Shown piece by piece: positions 1 to 8,753 of a stretch of DNA of 64,000 nt. The number at the start of each line of letters is the position of its first letter. The stretch's first letter is position 1. Source of the DNA: Streptomyces piniterrae (lineage in GTDB: Bacteria > Actinomycetota > Actinomycetes > Streptomycetales > Streptomycetaceae); NCBI RefSeq assembly GCF_005048155.1, contig NZ_SUMB01000002.1:682001-746000 (forward strand), given 5' to 3'. The notes under the pieces were generated by a model. It ran no database searches, had not been told where the DNA came from, and saw only the letters and a program-made list of their open reading frames with translations. The position numbers and the translations under genes were made by a program.

Positions 1-1523
1 CGTACAAAGCGTTCGGCCATCTCGTCCAGCACCACGCTGGTGACGCGCAGCTCGAAGGCGCGGGCCAGGCGGGAGAGGAAGGAGACGAGGATGATGCCGG
101 CGATGAAGCAGGCACCGATCTTCACACCGTCGGGCCGCTCGATGATGTTCGCCACGGTGGTGTAGAGGAAGACCAGGGCGATGACCGCGAAGCTGATCGT
201 CCAGCCGTGCTGGCGGGCGCGGCGTGCGGCGATGGTGACGGCGATGGCGGCGGAGCTGATGAGGACCAGGACGCCGGTGGCGTAGGCGCCGCCCTGGGCG
301 TCCACGTCGGCGTTGAAGATCCAGGTCACCAGGAACGCGACGAGGGTGAAGACCAGCACCATCGGGCGCACGGCTCGTGCCCAGTGGGGCGCCATGCCGT
401 AGCGCGGCAGGTACTGCGGCATGAGATTGAGCAGACCGGCCATGGCGGAGGCGCCGGCGAACCACAGGATGGCGATGGTGGAGATGTCGTAGACGGTGCC
501 GAAGGCGGAGCCCAGATACTCATGCGCCAGATAGGCCAGCGCGCGCCCGTTGGCCTCCCCGCCCGGCTTGAACGCGTCCGCCGGGATGAGCAGGGTGGTC
601 ACGAAGCTGGTGAGGATCAGGAAAACACTCATGATCACGGCGGCGGTGGTGAGCAGCTTTCTCGCGCCCCGGATCCGCCCGGTGGGACGCTCCTCGGTGT
701 CGCCGGTGTCGCCTTCGATATGCGGCATCACCGCGACACCGGTCTCGAAGCCGGAAAGGCCCAGCGCCAGCTTCGGGAACACGAGCAGGGCAACTCCGAC
801 CATCGCCAGCGCGTTGCCGTGCTCGGTGGTCAGCGCCTGGGACCAGTCGGTGATGACATGCGGAGCGGAGCCCACATGCCACAGCCCGGCGACGACCACC
901 GCCACGTTGAGTACGAGGTAGAGGCCGACGAGCGCCACCGCCACCCCGATCGCCTCCAGGAACCCCTTGAGGAAGACCGCGCCGAGCAGGGCCACCAGGA
1001 CGAGCGTGATGAGCATCTGCCGGCCGTGCAGGGCGCTGCTGACATGCGGGTTCTCCACCAGGTGGGTGGACGCGTCGGCCGCCGACAGGGTGATCGTGAT
1101 GAGGAAGTCGGTGGCCGCGAACCCCAGGAGGGTCAGCACGAACAGCTTGCCCTGCCAGAAGGACAGCAGCCGCTCCAGCATCGCGATCGACCCCTGGCCG
1201 TGCGGGCTCTCCTTCGCCACCCGCCGGTAGACCGGCAGCGCGCCGGCCAGCGTCACGATGACCAGCACGATGGTGGCGACCGGCGACAGCAGCCCCGCGG
1301 CCAGGGCGGCGATACCCGGCTGATAGCCGAGGGTGGAGAAGTAGTCCACACCGGTCAGGCACATCACCCGCCACCACCGCTGCCCCTCATGGGCGCCCTG
1401 CGGTCCGGCATGCGGTCCGGGGCGGCGCTTGGCCATGTCGGCCAGGCCCTCCAGCATCCAGGCGCGCAAACGATGCCGCACCGCGGCCCCGGGCGACGGA
1501 CCGGCAGGGGCGGAGGCGGCCAT
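1..1523 (-). CDS. APC-family amino acid permease (3' end outside window)
   Basis: About 507 codons are visible before the frame runs off the left edge; no stop is seen. The product begins [15 protein letters not shown] and, after about 55 soluble residues, shows many hydrophobic helices (for example [15 protein letters not shown] and [16 protein letters not shown]) typical of APC-superfamily amino acid transporters with a long soluble C-terminus. The ATG at 1523 is preceded by AGGAG about 8 nt upstream. Substrate cannot be told from the sequence. It is probably a single-gene unit, with the GNAT gene upstream on the same strand 152 bp away. Family assignment is firm, substrate unknown. Confidence 0.85.
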   Translation of the reverse strand, partial: MAASAPAGPSPGAAVRHRLRAWMLEGLADMAKRRPGPHAGPQGAHEGQRWWRVMCLTGVDYFSTLGYQPGIAALAAGLLSPVATIVLVIVTLAGALPVYRRVAKESPHGQGSIAMLERLLSFWQGKLFVLTLLGFAATDFLITITLSAADASTHLVENPHVSSALHGRQMLITLVLVALLGAVFLKGFLEAIGVAVALVGLYLVLNVAVVVAGLWHVGSAPHVITDWSQALTTEHGNALAMVGVALLVFPKLALGLSGFETGVAVMPHIEGDTGDTEERPTGRIRGARKLLTTAAVIMSVFLILTSFVTTLLIPADAFKPGGEANGRALAYLAHEYLGSAFGTVYDISTIAILWFAGASAMAGLLNLMPQYLPRYGMAPHWARAVRPMVLVFTLVAFLVTWIFNADVDAQGGAYATGVLVLISSAAIAVTIAARRARQHGWTISFAVIALVFLYTTVANIIERPDGVKIGACFIAGIILVSFLSRLARAFELRVTSVVLDEMAERFV

Positions 1524-1675
1524 CGTGTGCTCCTGTCGTACCGCGAAAAGATCCAGCCATCGAGGAGACGGCCAGGTCAGGGTACGCATCCGGAGTGGAT
1601 TCGCCTTGGTGTTCGTGACTTCGGCGGCCGTGTGTCCCCGGATGGATGGCGATGGCGACTGCACTCGGGTGGTGC

Positions 1676-2362
1676 TCAGCCGATGATCCCGGCAACGCGC
1701 CGCGCCGGTCGTCCGGTGAAGTGGTGGACGTACTCGTGCTCCAGCCGGAATCCGGCGGTCCAGGCAAGGAGCCGGCTGGGGCGGTCGTCGCGGGAGCATG
1801 TCCAGCTCGGGGTGTGGCCGCGGGCGGCGATGTCCTTGCACAGGGCGGTGACACAGGCCGGGGCGAGGCGCCGGCGGCGGTACTCGGGAGCCGTCACACA
1901 GGCGACGTCCTCGAATCCGCTGCCACGGAAGTACGTACAGGCCGGCGCGAGAACACGGCCATGCGCGAAGGCCGCCCAGCCGTGTCCCGACCCGGCGAGG
2001 CCTGCCGGGCCGCCCCAACTGGCGTGAATCCACGCCGTGTCAGGACCCAGTGCGGCGAGCGCGGGGGCGTCCTCGGGAGTCAGCCGACGCACCGTCACAC
2101 CAAGGGGCGGGCGTGGCGGCGACACGGGGACGCGGTGGACGTACGCCATGCGCTCCCAGGGCAGCGGCAGATGATCGGCGCAGGCCACGGCTATGGCACG
2201 CGGATCGACGGCACGGTCGGCCCACCAGCGACCGACTCCCGAGACCAGCGCATGTTCGGCCAGCGCTGTCGCCGCCGGGGGACCGGCCGCGAACCAGCGG
2301 TGGAGGGCGGGGAGTTGGTCGGCGGACAGTTCGATCACACCGGCGTACAGACCGTCGTGCAT
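1676..2362 (-). CDS. GNAT-family N-acetyltransferase (ZmaR-like group)
   Basis: 228 residues. The C-terminal half carries GNAT features: a beta-strand region ([21 protein letters not shown]) in which the basic RRRRLA stretch sits where acetyl-CoA pyrophosphate binds, followed by [15 protein letters not shown], the usual strand after the acetyl-CoA site. The overall pattern resembles the GNAT_acetyltran/zwittermicin-resistance group. The frame is open far upstream, but coding character and the [12 protein letters not shown] start support 2362. The ribosome site is weak. It lies 80 bp downstream of the CobW gene on the same strand and could be read through from it. Substrate unknown. Confidence 0.8.
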   Translation of the reverse strand: MHDGLYAGVIELSADQLPALHRWFAAGPPAATALAEHALVSGVGRWWADRAVDPRAIAVACADHLPLPWERMAYVHRVPVSPPRPPLGVTVRRLTPEDAPALAALGPDTAWIHASWGGPAGLAGSGHGWAAFAHGRVLAPACTYFRGSGFEDVACVTAPEYRRRRLAPACVTALCKDIAARGHTPSWTCSRDDRPSRLLAWTAGFRLEHEYVHHFTGRPARRVAGIIG

Positions 2363-2442
2363 ACCGGGTTGGGCGGTGCCGTGGCTGCGACCACCGCCCA
2401 ACCCGGAGCTTTCAGGACCCGGAGCTTTCAGGACCGGAGCTT

Positions 2443-3624
2443 TCAGGCCTGCGCGACCAGGCCGAGGTCCTGGCTCTCGTGCTCGTGCTCGCAGGCGTCG
2501 TCGATTCCGTAGGTGTCCCAGAGGGGGAACGGATCGTCGCAGGGCAGCTCCCCGCTGGTCAGGAGGCAGTCGGCCAGGGCCGCTCGCAGCGCTTCGGCGC
2601 GCAACTCCGTTCCGATGAAGACCAGTTCCTGGCCCTGGCTGTCGCCGACGGCGCGGGCGCCGGACGGCTCGAAGCGGGCGACCGCGCCTGCCTGCGACCA
2701 CAACCCGGTGACGTGGGGGCGGCTGGCCAGCCAGAAGAAGCCTTTGGACCGCAGGATGCGGCCGTAGGCGCCGCTGTCGAGTTCCTCGGTGACGAAGGTC
2801 CACAGGCGGCCGGGATGAAAGGGCGCGTCGGCACGGAAGACCGTGCTGGAGATGCCGTACTCCTCGGTCTCCGGTACGTGGTCGCCGTTGATTTCGCGCA
2901 CCCAGCCCGGGGCCAGCTGGGCCCGTTCCAGATCGAACGACCCGGTGCCGAGGATGTCACCGGCGTTCACCTGCCCGTGCCGAGCGGGCACGATACGCGC
3001 GGCCGGGTTGAGGCGGGCGAGCGTGGCCTGAAGACGGCCGGCACTGTCCGCATCGACGAGATCCGTCTTGTTGAGGACGATGACGTCGGCGAACTCGATC
3101 TGGTCCATCAGCAGGTCGCTGACGGTGCGTTCGTCCTCCTCGTACTGGTCCAGGCCCCGCTCCGCCAGCCCGTCGCCGCCGTTGAGCTCAGGCAGGAAGT
3201 TGGCGGCGTCGACGACGGTGACCATGGTGTCGAGCCTGGCGAGGTCACCGAGGGTCGCCCCGTCATCGCGCGGGAAGGCGAAGGTGGCGGCGACGGGCAT
3301 CGGTTCCGAGATGCCGCTGGACTCGATGAGGAGGTAGTCGAAGCGGCCCTCGCGGGCGAGCCGGTCGACCTCTTCGAGCAGATCGTCGCGCAGGGTGCAG
3401 CAGATGCAGCCGTTGGTCATCTCGACCAGGCGTTCCTCGGTGCGGGAGAGGGCGGCCTCGCCGCCGCGCACCAGGGTCGCGTCGATGTTGATCTCGCTCA
3501 TGTCATTGACGATGACCGCGACGCGCAGGCCCTCCCGGTTGGCCAGGACGTGATTGAGCAGGGTGGTCTTGCCGGCTCCGAGGAAGCCCGACAGGACGGT
3601 GACGGGCAGTCGGTTGTGCGTCAT
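2443..3624 (-). CDS. CobW/COG0523-family zinc GTPase metallochaperone
   Basis: 393 residues. It shows the P-loop [10 protein letters not shown] (about residues 12-21), the family metal motif GCICC (cysteines 73, 75, 76), an ESSGISEP switch region and the guanine-specificity motif NKTDL. The C-terminal domain ends in a His/Glu-rich tail (CEHEHE), a common metal-binding addition. The start lies 9 bp after the stop of a cysteine-free L32 gene, and a Zur-like box lies upstream of the pair, so it is best read as a zinc-allocation GTPase induced by zinc starvation. COG0523 members with this context are known zinc-homeostasis proteins; delivery to a specific client is inferred. Confidence 0.9.
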   Translation of the reverse strand: MTHNRLPVTVLSGFLGAGKTTLLNHVLANREGLRVAVIVNDMSEINIDATLVRGGEAALSRTEERLVEMTNGCICCTLRDDLLEEVDRLAREGRFDYLLIESSGISEPMPVAATFAFPRDDGATLGDLARLDTMVTVVDAANFLPELNGGDGLAERGLDQYEEDERTVSDLLMDQIEFADVIVLNKTDLVDADSAGRLQATLARLNPAARIVPARHGQVNAGDILGTGSFDLERAQLAPGWVREINGDHVPETEEYGISSTVFRADAPFHPGRLWTFVTEELDSGAYGRILRSKGFFWLASRPHVTGLWSQAGAVARFEPSGARAVGDSQGQELVFIGTELRAEALRAALADCLLTSGELPCDDPFPLWDTYGIDDACEHEHESQDLGLVAQA

Positions 3625-3633
3625 GCCGCCGGC

Positions 3634-3804
3634 TCAGCTCTCCGGTCGCAGCAGCCCGCGCTCGTACGCCTTGGCCAGCCGCTGCGGTACGAGGTACGGG
3701 GTGCCGTCGACGGTGACGGGCACGAGCTGGGGAGTCGTGGCCTTCCACTGGGCGCGGCGGTGACGGGTGTTGCTGCGGGACATCTTCCGCTTGGGTACGG
3801 CCAT
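3634..3804 (-). CDS. rpmF: 50S ribosomal protein L32, zinc-independent (C-) paralogue
   Basis: 56 residues beginning [17 protein letters not shown], the conserved L32 N-terminus that enters the ribosome. The zinc-ribbon cysteines of ordinary L32 are absent: there is no Cys anywhere in the protein. It is therefore the C- form, which is known to replace the zinc-binding form when zinc is scarce. AGGAGGT lies 6-7 nt upstream of the ATG. It is first in a two-gene unit with the CobW GTPase (9-bp gap), behind a Zur-like palindrome. Confidence 0.93.
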   Translation of the reverse strand: MAVPKRKMSRSNTRHRRAQWKATTPQLVPVTVDGTPYLVPQRLAKAYERGLLRPES

Positions 3805-3842
3805 GACGACCTCCTGCGTTGTTGGGGTGAGGCCACGCTATA

Positions 3843-3863
3843 TGAAAATGGATGCCATTATCA
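3843..3863 (-). promoter_or_regulatory. Zur-like operator
   Basis: On the plus strand TGAAAATGGATGCCATTATCA is an imperfect palindrome with TGAAAATG/CATTATCA arms, close to the actinobacterial Zur box (TGAAAATnnTTTTCA type). It sits 38 bp upstream of the rpmF start and about 25 bp before the convergent end of the LysE gene, the right place to repress the rpmF-cobW transcript when zinc is plentiful. It is AT-rich against its surroundings. Confidence 0.8.
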
Positions 3864-3888
3864 AACTGTGCCCCGGAGGTGGTGAGGC

Positions 3889-4545
3889 TCAGCCGTCGAG
3901 GGCGAGGTGGACGCCGAAGCCGGCGATCGCCGTCCCGCTGATCCGATCGAGGACACGGCGCGCCGACGGGCGTCGCAGGGTGCCGCGGAGCGCTTGGGCG
4001 CATGCGATCAGTACGCCCGACCAGAGTGAGGCGAGCACGATGTGTACGCCGGCCAGCAGGGTGCCGGCCAGCAGATGCGCGGCGCCGGCCGGGATGAGCT
4101 GCGGCAGGACGGCCATGTAGAAGGCGCCCATCTTCGGGTTGAGCAGGTTCGTCACGGCCCCTCGGCGCCAGCCTCGGGCGAAGCCGTCTTTCGCGTCCGG
4201 GGCATCCGGCTCATCCGCGGCGTCGGTTGGGGCGGTATCCGTCTTGGGGTGTCGGCGCAGTGTTGGCAGCAGGATCCGGCTTCCCATCCACACCAGGTAT
4301 GCCGCTCCCGCCCACCGGAGTATCGCGTAGGCGAGGTGGGAGGCGGTCAGTACGGCGGTGATGCCGAGCGAGCTGAGCACACCCCAGGCGAGGGTGCCGG
4401 TCTGGATGCCGAGAACGACGCCCCAAGCGCGTCTGCGGTGGCCCAGGGCGGCGGTGCGCAGTATGAGGGCGGTGTCGAGACCGGGTGTGAGGGTCAGAAG
4501 TCCCACGATCAGCGCGAAGGACCCCAGTGCGGAGGCAGTGATCAT
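3889..4545 (-). CDS. LysE/RhtB-family amino acid exporter
   Basis: 218 residues of six-helix LysE type: LIVGLLTLTPGLDTALILRT is the typical first helix with the family TPGxD motif, and NLLNPKMGAFYMAVLPQ is the conserved NPK region of helix 4. A hydrophilic loop rich in Asp/Pro/Ala separates the halves. It probably effluxes an amino acid or homoserine-lactone-like metabolite; substrate unknown. No clear ribosome site precedes the ATG at 4545. The gene stands alone between the Zur-regulated pair and the conservon. Confidence 0.87.
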   Translation of the reverse strand: MITASALGSFALIVGLLTLTPGLDTALILRTAALGHRRRAWGVVLGIQTGTLAWGVLSSLGITAVLTASHLAYAILRWAGAAYLVWMGSRILLPTLRRHPKTDTAPTDAADEPDAPDAKDGFARGWRRGAVTNLLNPKMGAFYMAVLPQLIPAGAAHLLAGTLLAGVHIVLASLWSGVLIACAQALRGTLRRPSARRVLDRISGTAIAGFGVHLALDG

Positions 4546-4639
4546 GAGCGGTCACTGTACTGCCGGAGCCGTCAACTTCCCATTTTCTGCCCGAAATCGG
4601 GCAGAAAACTCTTGGCTGCGGTCGGGCGGAGGCGGCGGG

Positions 4640-5254
4640 TCAGTTCGCCGTGGTGTCTTCCGCGCGGGACAGGGCGACATCGAGTACGACCAGCAGGGCG
4701 TCGCGGACCGAGCCCGTGTGGCGGGCGTCGAAGACGGTCAGCGGTACGTGGTCGGAGATGTCCAGCGCCCACCGCACCTCGTCGAGGTTGTGGTGGACCT
4801 CGCCGTCGAAGGCGTTCACAGCCACGGCGAACGGGATGTCCTTGTGCTCGAAGTAGTCCACCGCGGCGTAACAGTCGTCCAGACGGCGGGTGTCCACGAT
4901 CACCAGACCGCCGAGAGCGCCCTGGACCACGTCGTCCCACATGAACCCGAACCGGTCCTGACCGGGCGTGCCGAACAGGTAGAGCTTCAGCGTCGGGTCG
5001 ATGGTGATACAGCCGAAGTCCATGGCGACCGTGGTGGTGGTCTTGCCGGGGGTGTGGGAGAGATCGTCCACGCCCGCCGCGACTTCGGTGATGGCGGCCT
5101 CCGTGGTCAGTGGCCGGATCTCGGAGATCGCGCCCACGGCCGTGGTCTTGCCGACGCCGAAGCCGCCGGCGATGACCAACTTGACCGGCAGCGGCGGCTG
5201 TTCAACCGCTGTCACGGAGTGTGCCTCGTGAGTCGGGGACGGCACGGAGACCAT
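4640..5254 (-). CDS. cvnD: Conservon small GTPase CvnD
   Basis: 204 residues. P-loop GGFGVGKTT lies near residues 30-38, a switch region contains TVAMDFGCI, and LYLFGTPGQDRFGFMWDD is the extended DxPGQ-type G3 motif of Ras-like conservon GTPases. It is the last gene of the cvnA-B-C-D unit, and its start overlaps the end of cvnC by 53 bp, so translation is probably coupled. The frame is open upstream, but MVSVPSP at 5254 gives the usual family length. Conservons are thought to be membrane-associated signalling complexes in which the CvnA kinase, roadblock CvnB, DUF742 CvnC and this GTPase cooperate. Confidence 0.92.
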   Translation of the reverse strand: MVSVPSPTHEAHSVTAVEQPPLPVKLVIAGGFGVGKTTAVGAISEIRPLTTEAAITEVAAGVDDLSHTPGKTTTTVAMDFGCITIDPTLKLYLFGTPGQDRFGFMWDDVVQGALGGLVIVDTRRLDDCYAAVDYFEHKDIPFAVAVNAFDGEVHHNLDEVRWALDISDHVPLTVFDARHTGSVRDALLVVLDVALSRAEDTTAN

Positions 5255-5723
5255 CGATAACCCTTCGCAGTACGGAGATGTCCTGGGTTGTCCTGGCGTT
5301 CGGGACGTGCACCGCCAGATGCCCGGCGGTGCACAGGTCCTGCGCCAGCACCCGGACCACATTGAGGTGGAGGTGCAGCCGGGCGGCCAGTTCCGCCACC
5401 GACTGCGGGTGTCGGCAGGCGGCGACCAGGTCGTGTTGTTCGAAGGCGAGCGAGTCCAGGCCTGAGAGCCCGGACGAGGTCGCCACGACCTGGGTCTCGA
5501 CCGGGAGCGGTGGGCCGGTGCCGCCGCCCGCCACCCGGCCGGCGGTCAGCAGGAAAGGCCGGATCGCGGGAGCCCGGCCGGCCGGCTCCGAAGAGCCCCG
5601 GGTGCCGCCGTCCCCCAGGCTCTCGGCTCCTCCCCCACTCTCGGCTCCGCTCGAGCGGGGGGACCCCCATGCGCAGGGGGGACCCCCATCCTCGTTCGGT
5701 CCTGGTTCACCGGCGGTCATCAT
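5202..5723 (-). CDS. cvnC: Conservon DUF742 protein CvnC
   Basis: 173 residues. The conserved DUF742 core starts at about residue 50 (IRPFLLTAGRV) and continues through LDSLAFEQHDLVAACRH to the winged-helix-like end IDGLRAVPDSRGTLRD. Residues of about 12-37 ([17 protein letters not shown]...) are unlike the family and are encoded by a dispersed palindromic repeat also found inside a peptide-transporter gene near 56.1 kb, so this looks like an in-frame insertion. AGAGGA precedes two adjacent ATG codons. It lies 95 bp after cvnB and overlaps cvnD. Confidence 0.88.
   Translation of the reverse strand: MMTAGEPGPNEDGGPPCAWGSPRSSGAESGGGAESLGDGGTRGSSEPAGRAPAIRPFLLTAGRVAGGGTGPPLPVETQVVATSSGLSGLDSLAFEQHDLVAACRHPQSVAELAARLHLHLNVVRVLAQDLCTAGHLAVHVPNARTTQDISVLRRVIDGLRAVPDSRGTLRDSG
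5612..5689. repeat. Dispersed GGGGGACCCCCAT-type element, copy 1 (inside cvnC)
   Basis: About 78 bp containing two GGGGGGACCCCCAT blocks separated by GCGC, a CTCGAGC core and two CTCCCCCA arms. A second copy with the same order of blocks and about 80% identity by eye lies at 56135-56216 in the opposite orientation. Both lie inside genes and keep the frame. Similar GC-rich palindromic modules are known to be scattered through Streptomyces genomes. Confidence 0.8.
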
Positions 5724-5792
5724 GGTCCTCTTCTCGGCGCCCGCACTGGTTCACCGGCGGCGGTCATCGTGATCCTCTCCTCGGCGCCCGCA
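5702..5792. repeat. Tandem duplication over the cvnC start
   Basis: Two near-identical units (5702-5745 and 5746-5792) share the blocks CTGGTTCACCGGCGG, GTCATC, CCTC and TCTCGGCGCCCGCA. Each carries a ribosome site and ATG on the minus strand. The upstream copy therefore creates a duplicate initiation region just ahead of the real cvnC start. Confidence 0.85.
5720..5767 (-). CDS. Possible 15-codon leader ORF coupled to cvnC
   Basis: It reads MTAAGEPVRAPRRGP and stops with TGA overlapping the first cvnC ATG (ATGA). GAGGAGAGGA lies upstream. The first residues copy the cvnC start (MTAGEP), so it arose from the tandem duplication described for this site. It may act only through translational coupling, or be a by-product of the duplication. 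Low confidence that it is functional. Confidence 0.3.
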   Translation of the reverse strand: MTAAGEPVRAPRRGP

Positions 5793-5818
5793 TCCCTGCC
5801 TCCGTGGTGTGCGACGGG

Positions 5819-6295
5819 TCAGCGGGCCGGTGCGGCGCCGGCGTTGTTCTTGAGCTCCAGCACCAGTTGGGGAGTGAGCGCGCTCCCGGCCCGGTTGGCG
5901 AAGAGGGTCATCTCGTAGGCGATGTTGCCGAGCTTCGCCTCCTTCGAGGTCACCACCCCGAGGACGGCACCGCAGCCGATCGCCGACACCAGCACATGGC
6001 CGCCCTCCAGGTCGATGATGACCTTGTTGAGGCCACCGAGTCCGTAATTGCCGGACGCACCGGCCGCCAGACTCGTGACGCCCGACACGATCGCCGCCAG
6101 CCGCTCGGAGTCGGCCTGCTCACGGAGTCGGGAGACGGCGATCAGCAGGCCGTCGGAGGACACCGCGATGGCGTCGACGACGCCGGCGGTCTGGGTGGCG
6201 AACCGGTCGAGCAACCAGGTGAAGTCGGCCGCGGCGGCTGTCAGATCCATGGGCTCGTCCCGCTCGGAACCGCTCTTACCTGTCGGCGTCGTCAC
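5819..6295 (-). CDS. cvnB: Conservon roadblock/LC7 protein CvnB
   Basis: 158 residues. The roadblock core runs from LDRFATQTAGVVDAIAVSSDG to about residue 140, with the family GxLVSAIG-like strand (GGHVLVSAIGCGAVLGVV). The GTG start at 6295 is chosen because GGAAGGAG lies about 8 nt upstream; an internal ATG at 6250 lacks this. It overlaps the end of cvnA by 20 bp. Roadblock proteins regulate Ras-like GTPases, here CvnD; that partnership is inferred from the family. Confidence 0.92.
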   Translation of the reverse strand: MTTPTGKSGSERDEPMDLTAAAADFTWLLDRFATQTAGVVDAIAVSSDGLLIAVSRLREQADSERLAAIVSGVTSLAAGASGNYGLGGLNKVIIDLEGGHVLVSAIGCGAVLGVVTSKEAKLGNIAYEMTLFANRAGSALTPQLVLELKNNAGAAPAR

Positions 6296-8753
6296 TGCCC
6301 GACTCCTTCCGGGGTTGCTGGTGTTGCGCTGGGGCTGGGTCCGTCGGGGCAGCAGCGGTCTCCTGCTCTGCCCTGTGTACGGCGGCTTCGAATTCGTCGA
6401 GTTCCGAACGGACCGCGTCGGCGTCGACGGGCCCGCGCACGGCCTGGGCCCCTCGGTCGGCCGTCGGTGTGGTCATGTCGAGCGTCGCGCCCCGTACCCG
6501 CCGTCGCAGCGGACGCGCGGACTGCGCCGGCCGGGGCTCGGACGCGATGGCGGGGACCCGTACCGGCAGCGGCACAGCGGAGGCTGGTGCGGACTCGGAC
6601 TCGGACTCGGACTCGGACTCGGGATCTGGCTCGGACTCGGGCTCTGGCTTGGGCTCGGGAACCAGCTCGGGCTCGGGCGCGGCCAACTCCCGCTCGGGCG
6701 TTGTCGGTTGCTCCGACACGGCCGCGGCACGGCTCGCTGCCGGGGCCGGCGCGGTGGCCGGGCCCACGTCCAGCAGCAGCGTGGCGGGAAGCCAGACGGT
6801 GCCGGTGACCCCGCCGCCCGGCGTGCGGCTCAGGGTGACCCGAATGCCCGAGCGCCGGGCGAGGTTTCCGACCACGAACAGGCCGAGGACCTTGGTCGGT
6901 ACGAGGTCGAGCCGCTCGCGGTGGACCAGCCGGGAGTTCTCCTCGTCGAGGCGTTCCGCGCTCATTCCGAGTCCGTGGTCGATGACCTCGATCAGGGCAC
7001 CACCGTCCGAGGTGATGTCGGTGCCGGGCCGGACGACCACTTCGACGGGCGTGTCGGACGGGGAGAACGAGACCGCGTTCTCCAGCAGTTCGGCGAGCAT
7101 CAGCGTCAGATCGTCGACGACGTCGGGCGCGACGGTGACCTCCGTCTCGGACCGCAGGGACACCCGCTGGTATCCCTCGATCTGCCCGAGCCCGGCCCGG
7201 ATGACGTTGACCAGGCTGGTCGGCCTGGCCTCCACCTCGGGATCCCGGATACCGGCGAGCAGCATCAGACTGTCGGCGTTGCGCTGGAGCCGTACCGCGA
7301 TGTGGTCGATGCGGTACATCCGCTCCAGGACGTCGGGGTCGGTCTCCTCTCGCTCCACGGCGTCGATCAGCAGCAGCTGGCGTGAGGTGAGGTTGCTGAC
7401 CCGGCGTCCGACGTTGCCGAACATCTCGGCGACGTTGCGGCGGCTGAGCACCTGCCGCTCCAGCAGTGCCGCGGCGGTGACCTGCACCTGGTTGAACGCC
7501 TCGGCCAGGTGGCCGATCTCGTCACGGACCGGGACCGGGATCGGCCGCGGCCGCAGCGGGGTACTGTCCGCCGACTCGTCGTCCTCGACCTTGCCGAGCT
7601 CCTCGCCGGCCACGTCGACCACCTGCTGGGCGGCGCCGGTCAGGGCTGCCAGGGGACGTACGACCGAGCGCCGGACCAGGACGGAGAAGGCCAGCCAGCA
7701 GGCGAAGCCGAGCAGGGCGAGGCCGAGCATCACCAGCGCGTTGTGCAGGGAGCCGCGGGAGAGACCGTCGGCGCGGGCGGCGATCTGGTCGATCAGCGAG
7801 CGGGTGATGTCGAGGCGGGCCTGGGCCTGCCGGGTTCCGGCGCTGATCGCCGTGCGCAGCTGCTGCGGCGTCTGGCCCTGCAGGGAGCCCGGATCGATCT
7901 GGAGCTCCGCGAACTGGGCCTCGACGCCGTTCTCCTCGGCGGCTCGCTCGATCCCGCCCAGGCGCAGGACCTGGTCGGGGTCGGCGATCCTGCCGAAGCG
8001 CTCGGTCTGCTCCTCGTAGAGCTTGTGGGCGCCGACCGCGCGGGTGTACTCGGTGAGCGCGTTGGCATCCCGGGTCTGGGCGGAGAACACCCCGCTCTCG
8101 AAGGCCGCGTGGGCGGCGTCGGCACGCAGTACCGCGTCGAGAAGACGGGTGACCGAGGACGACGAGGTGCCGACGAAACGATCGAGGCCGATGCCGTCGA
8201 TCAGGTAGCCGACCGCGGCGGCGTACGCGGGGTCGATGCCGGCGGCCGGCACCGAGCCCCGCTCGACCTTGTCGCGCAGCACGGCAAGGCCCCGGATGTA
8301 CTCGAGGGCCTGTGCTTCCTTCTTCGGCAGGCCCGCCCCGAACGCCGAATGCACCGCGTTGACCTGCTCGTCGGTGTCCTGCTGCGTCCGACGGTAGTCG
8401 GCGGTGGACGGCAGCGCGGTGCCGGGCCTGGCCGACTCCTGCTCCACGGACAGCAGCAGCGCCTGCCGGTGTTCGGCCTGGACGTCGTTGATCAGCCTGG
8501 TGACCTGCTCGCTGTCGCGCACCAGCTCCGCGGTCCGCCTGGCGTCCAGGGCCTTGTCCACCTGGGTGTTGACGCCGATGCCGAGCAGCACGGCGACGAC
8601 CGCGACGGGCGCGATCACCAGAACGTTGAGTTTCCGTCGGAACGGCCATCGGTCCAGGACGGCGCCCATCCGCTCACTGAACCGCGGCCGCAACGGTGAA
8701 CGCCCGGACGGGTCCGGTTCGTGTGGTGGCGGGTCCACTGTGTCCACGGACAC
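6276..8753 (-). CDS. cvnA: Conservon sensor kinase CvnA (NIT-type sensor, HATPase)
   Basis: About 825 residues. A transmembrane helix near residue 45-60 (LNVLVIAPVAVVAVLLGIGV) is followed by a roughly 270-residue extracytoplasmic helical domain of nitrate/nitrite-sensing (NIT) type, a second helix (LVMLGLALLGFACWLAF), a HAMP-like segment, and an HATPase domain with N-box ELLENAVSFSP and G-box IDHGLGMS. The C-terminal tail is disordered, with alternating Glu/Ser/Pro encoded by hexanucleotide repeats. GTG at 8753 is preceded by AAGGAGG at ideal spacing; longer ATG starts exist at 8831 and 8873 without one. First gene of the conservon. Confidence 0.9.
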   Translation of the reverse strand: MSVDTVDPPPHEPDPSGRSPLRPRFSERMGAVLDRWPFRRKLNVLVIAPVAVVAVLLGIGVNTQVDKALDARRTAELVRDSEQVTRLINDVQAEHRQALLLSVEQESARPGTALPSTADYRRTQQDTDEQVNAVHSAFGAGLPKKEAQALEYIRGLAVLRDKVERGSVPAAGIDPAYAAAVGYLIDGIGLDRFVGTSSSSVTRLLDAVLRADAAHAAFESGVFSAQTRDANALTEYTRAVGAHKLYEEQTERFGRIADPDQVLRLGGIERAAEENGVEAQFAELQIDPGSLQGQTPQQLRTAISAGTRQAQARLDITRSLIDQIAARADGLSRGSLHNALVMLGLALLGFACWLAFSVLVRRSVVRPLAALTGAAQQVVDVAGEELGKVEDDESADSTPLRPRPIPVPVRDEIGHLAEAFNQVQVTAAALLERQVLSRRNVAEMFGNVGRRVSNLTSRQLLLIDAVEREETDPDVLERMYRIDHIAVRLQRNADSLMLLAGIRDPEVEARPTSLVNVIRAGLGQIEGYQRVSLRSETEVTVAPDVVDDLTLMLAELLENAVSFSPSDTPVEVVVRPGTDITSDGGALIEVIDHGLGMSAERLDEENSRLVHRERLDLVPTKVLGLFVVGNLARRSGIRVTLSRTPGGGVTGTVWLPATLLLDVGPATAPAPAASRAAAVSEQPTTPERELAAPEPELVPEPKPEPESEPDPESESESESESAPASAVPLPVRVPAIASEPRPAQSARPLRRRVRGATLDMTTPTADRGAQAVRGPVDADAVRSELDEFEAAVHRAEQETAAAPTDPAPAQHQQPRKESGSDDADR
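6591..6660. repeat. GACTCG hexanucleotide tract within cvnA
   Basis: At least five perfect GGACTC/GACTCG repeats followed by degenerate copies encode the alternating Glu-Ser/Pro-Glu linker of CvnA. Copy number in such tracts can change without a frameshift, since the unit is 6 bp. Confidence 0.8.

Noticed and set aside
207..2027. A 606-codon open frame on the plus strand and similar long frames antisense to the permease genes
   Set aside because: Residue composition (Gly/Arg/Glu/His-rich, no hydrophobic core) is that of antisense reading of GC-rich coding DNA. The minus-strand frames give recognisable permease, GNAT and CobW proteins.
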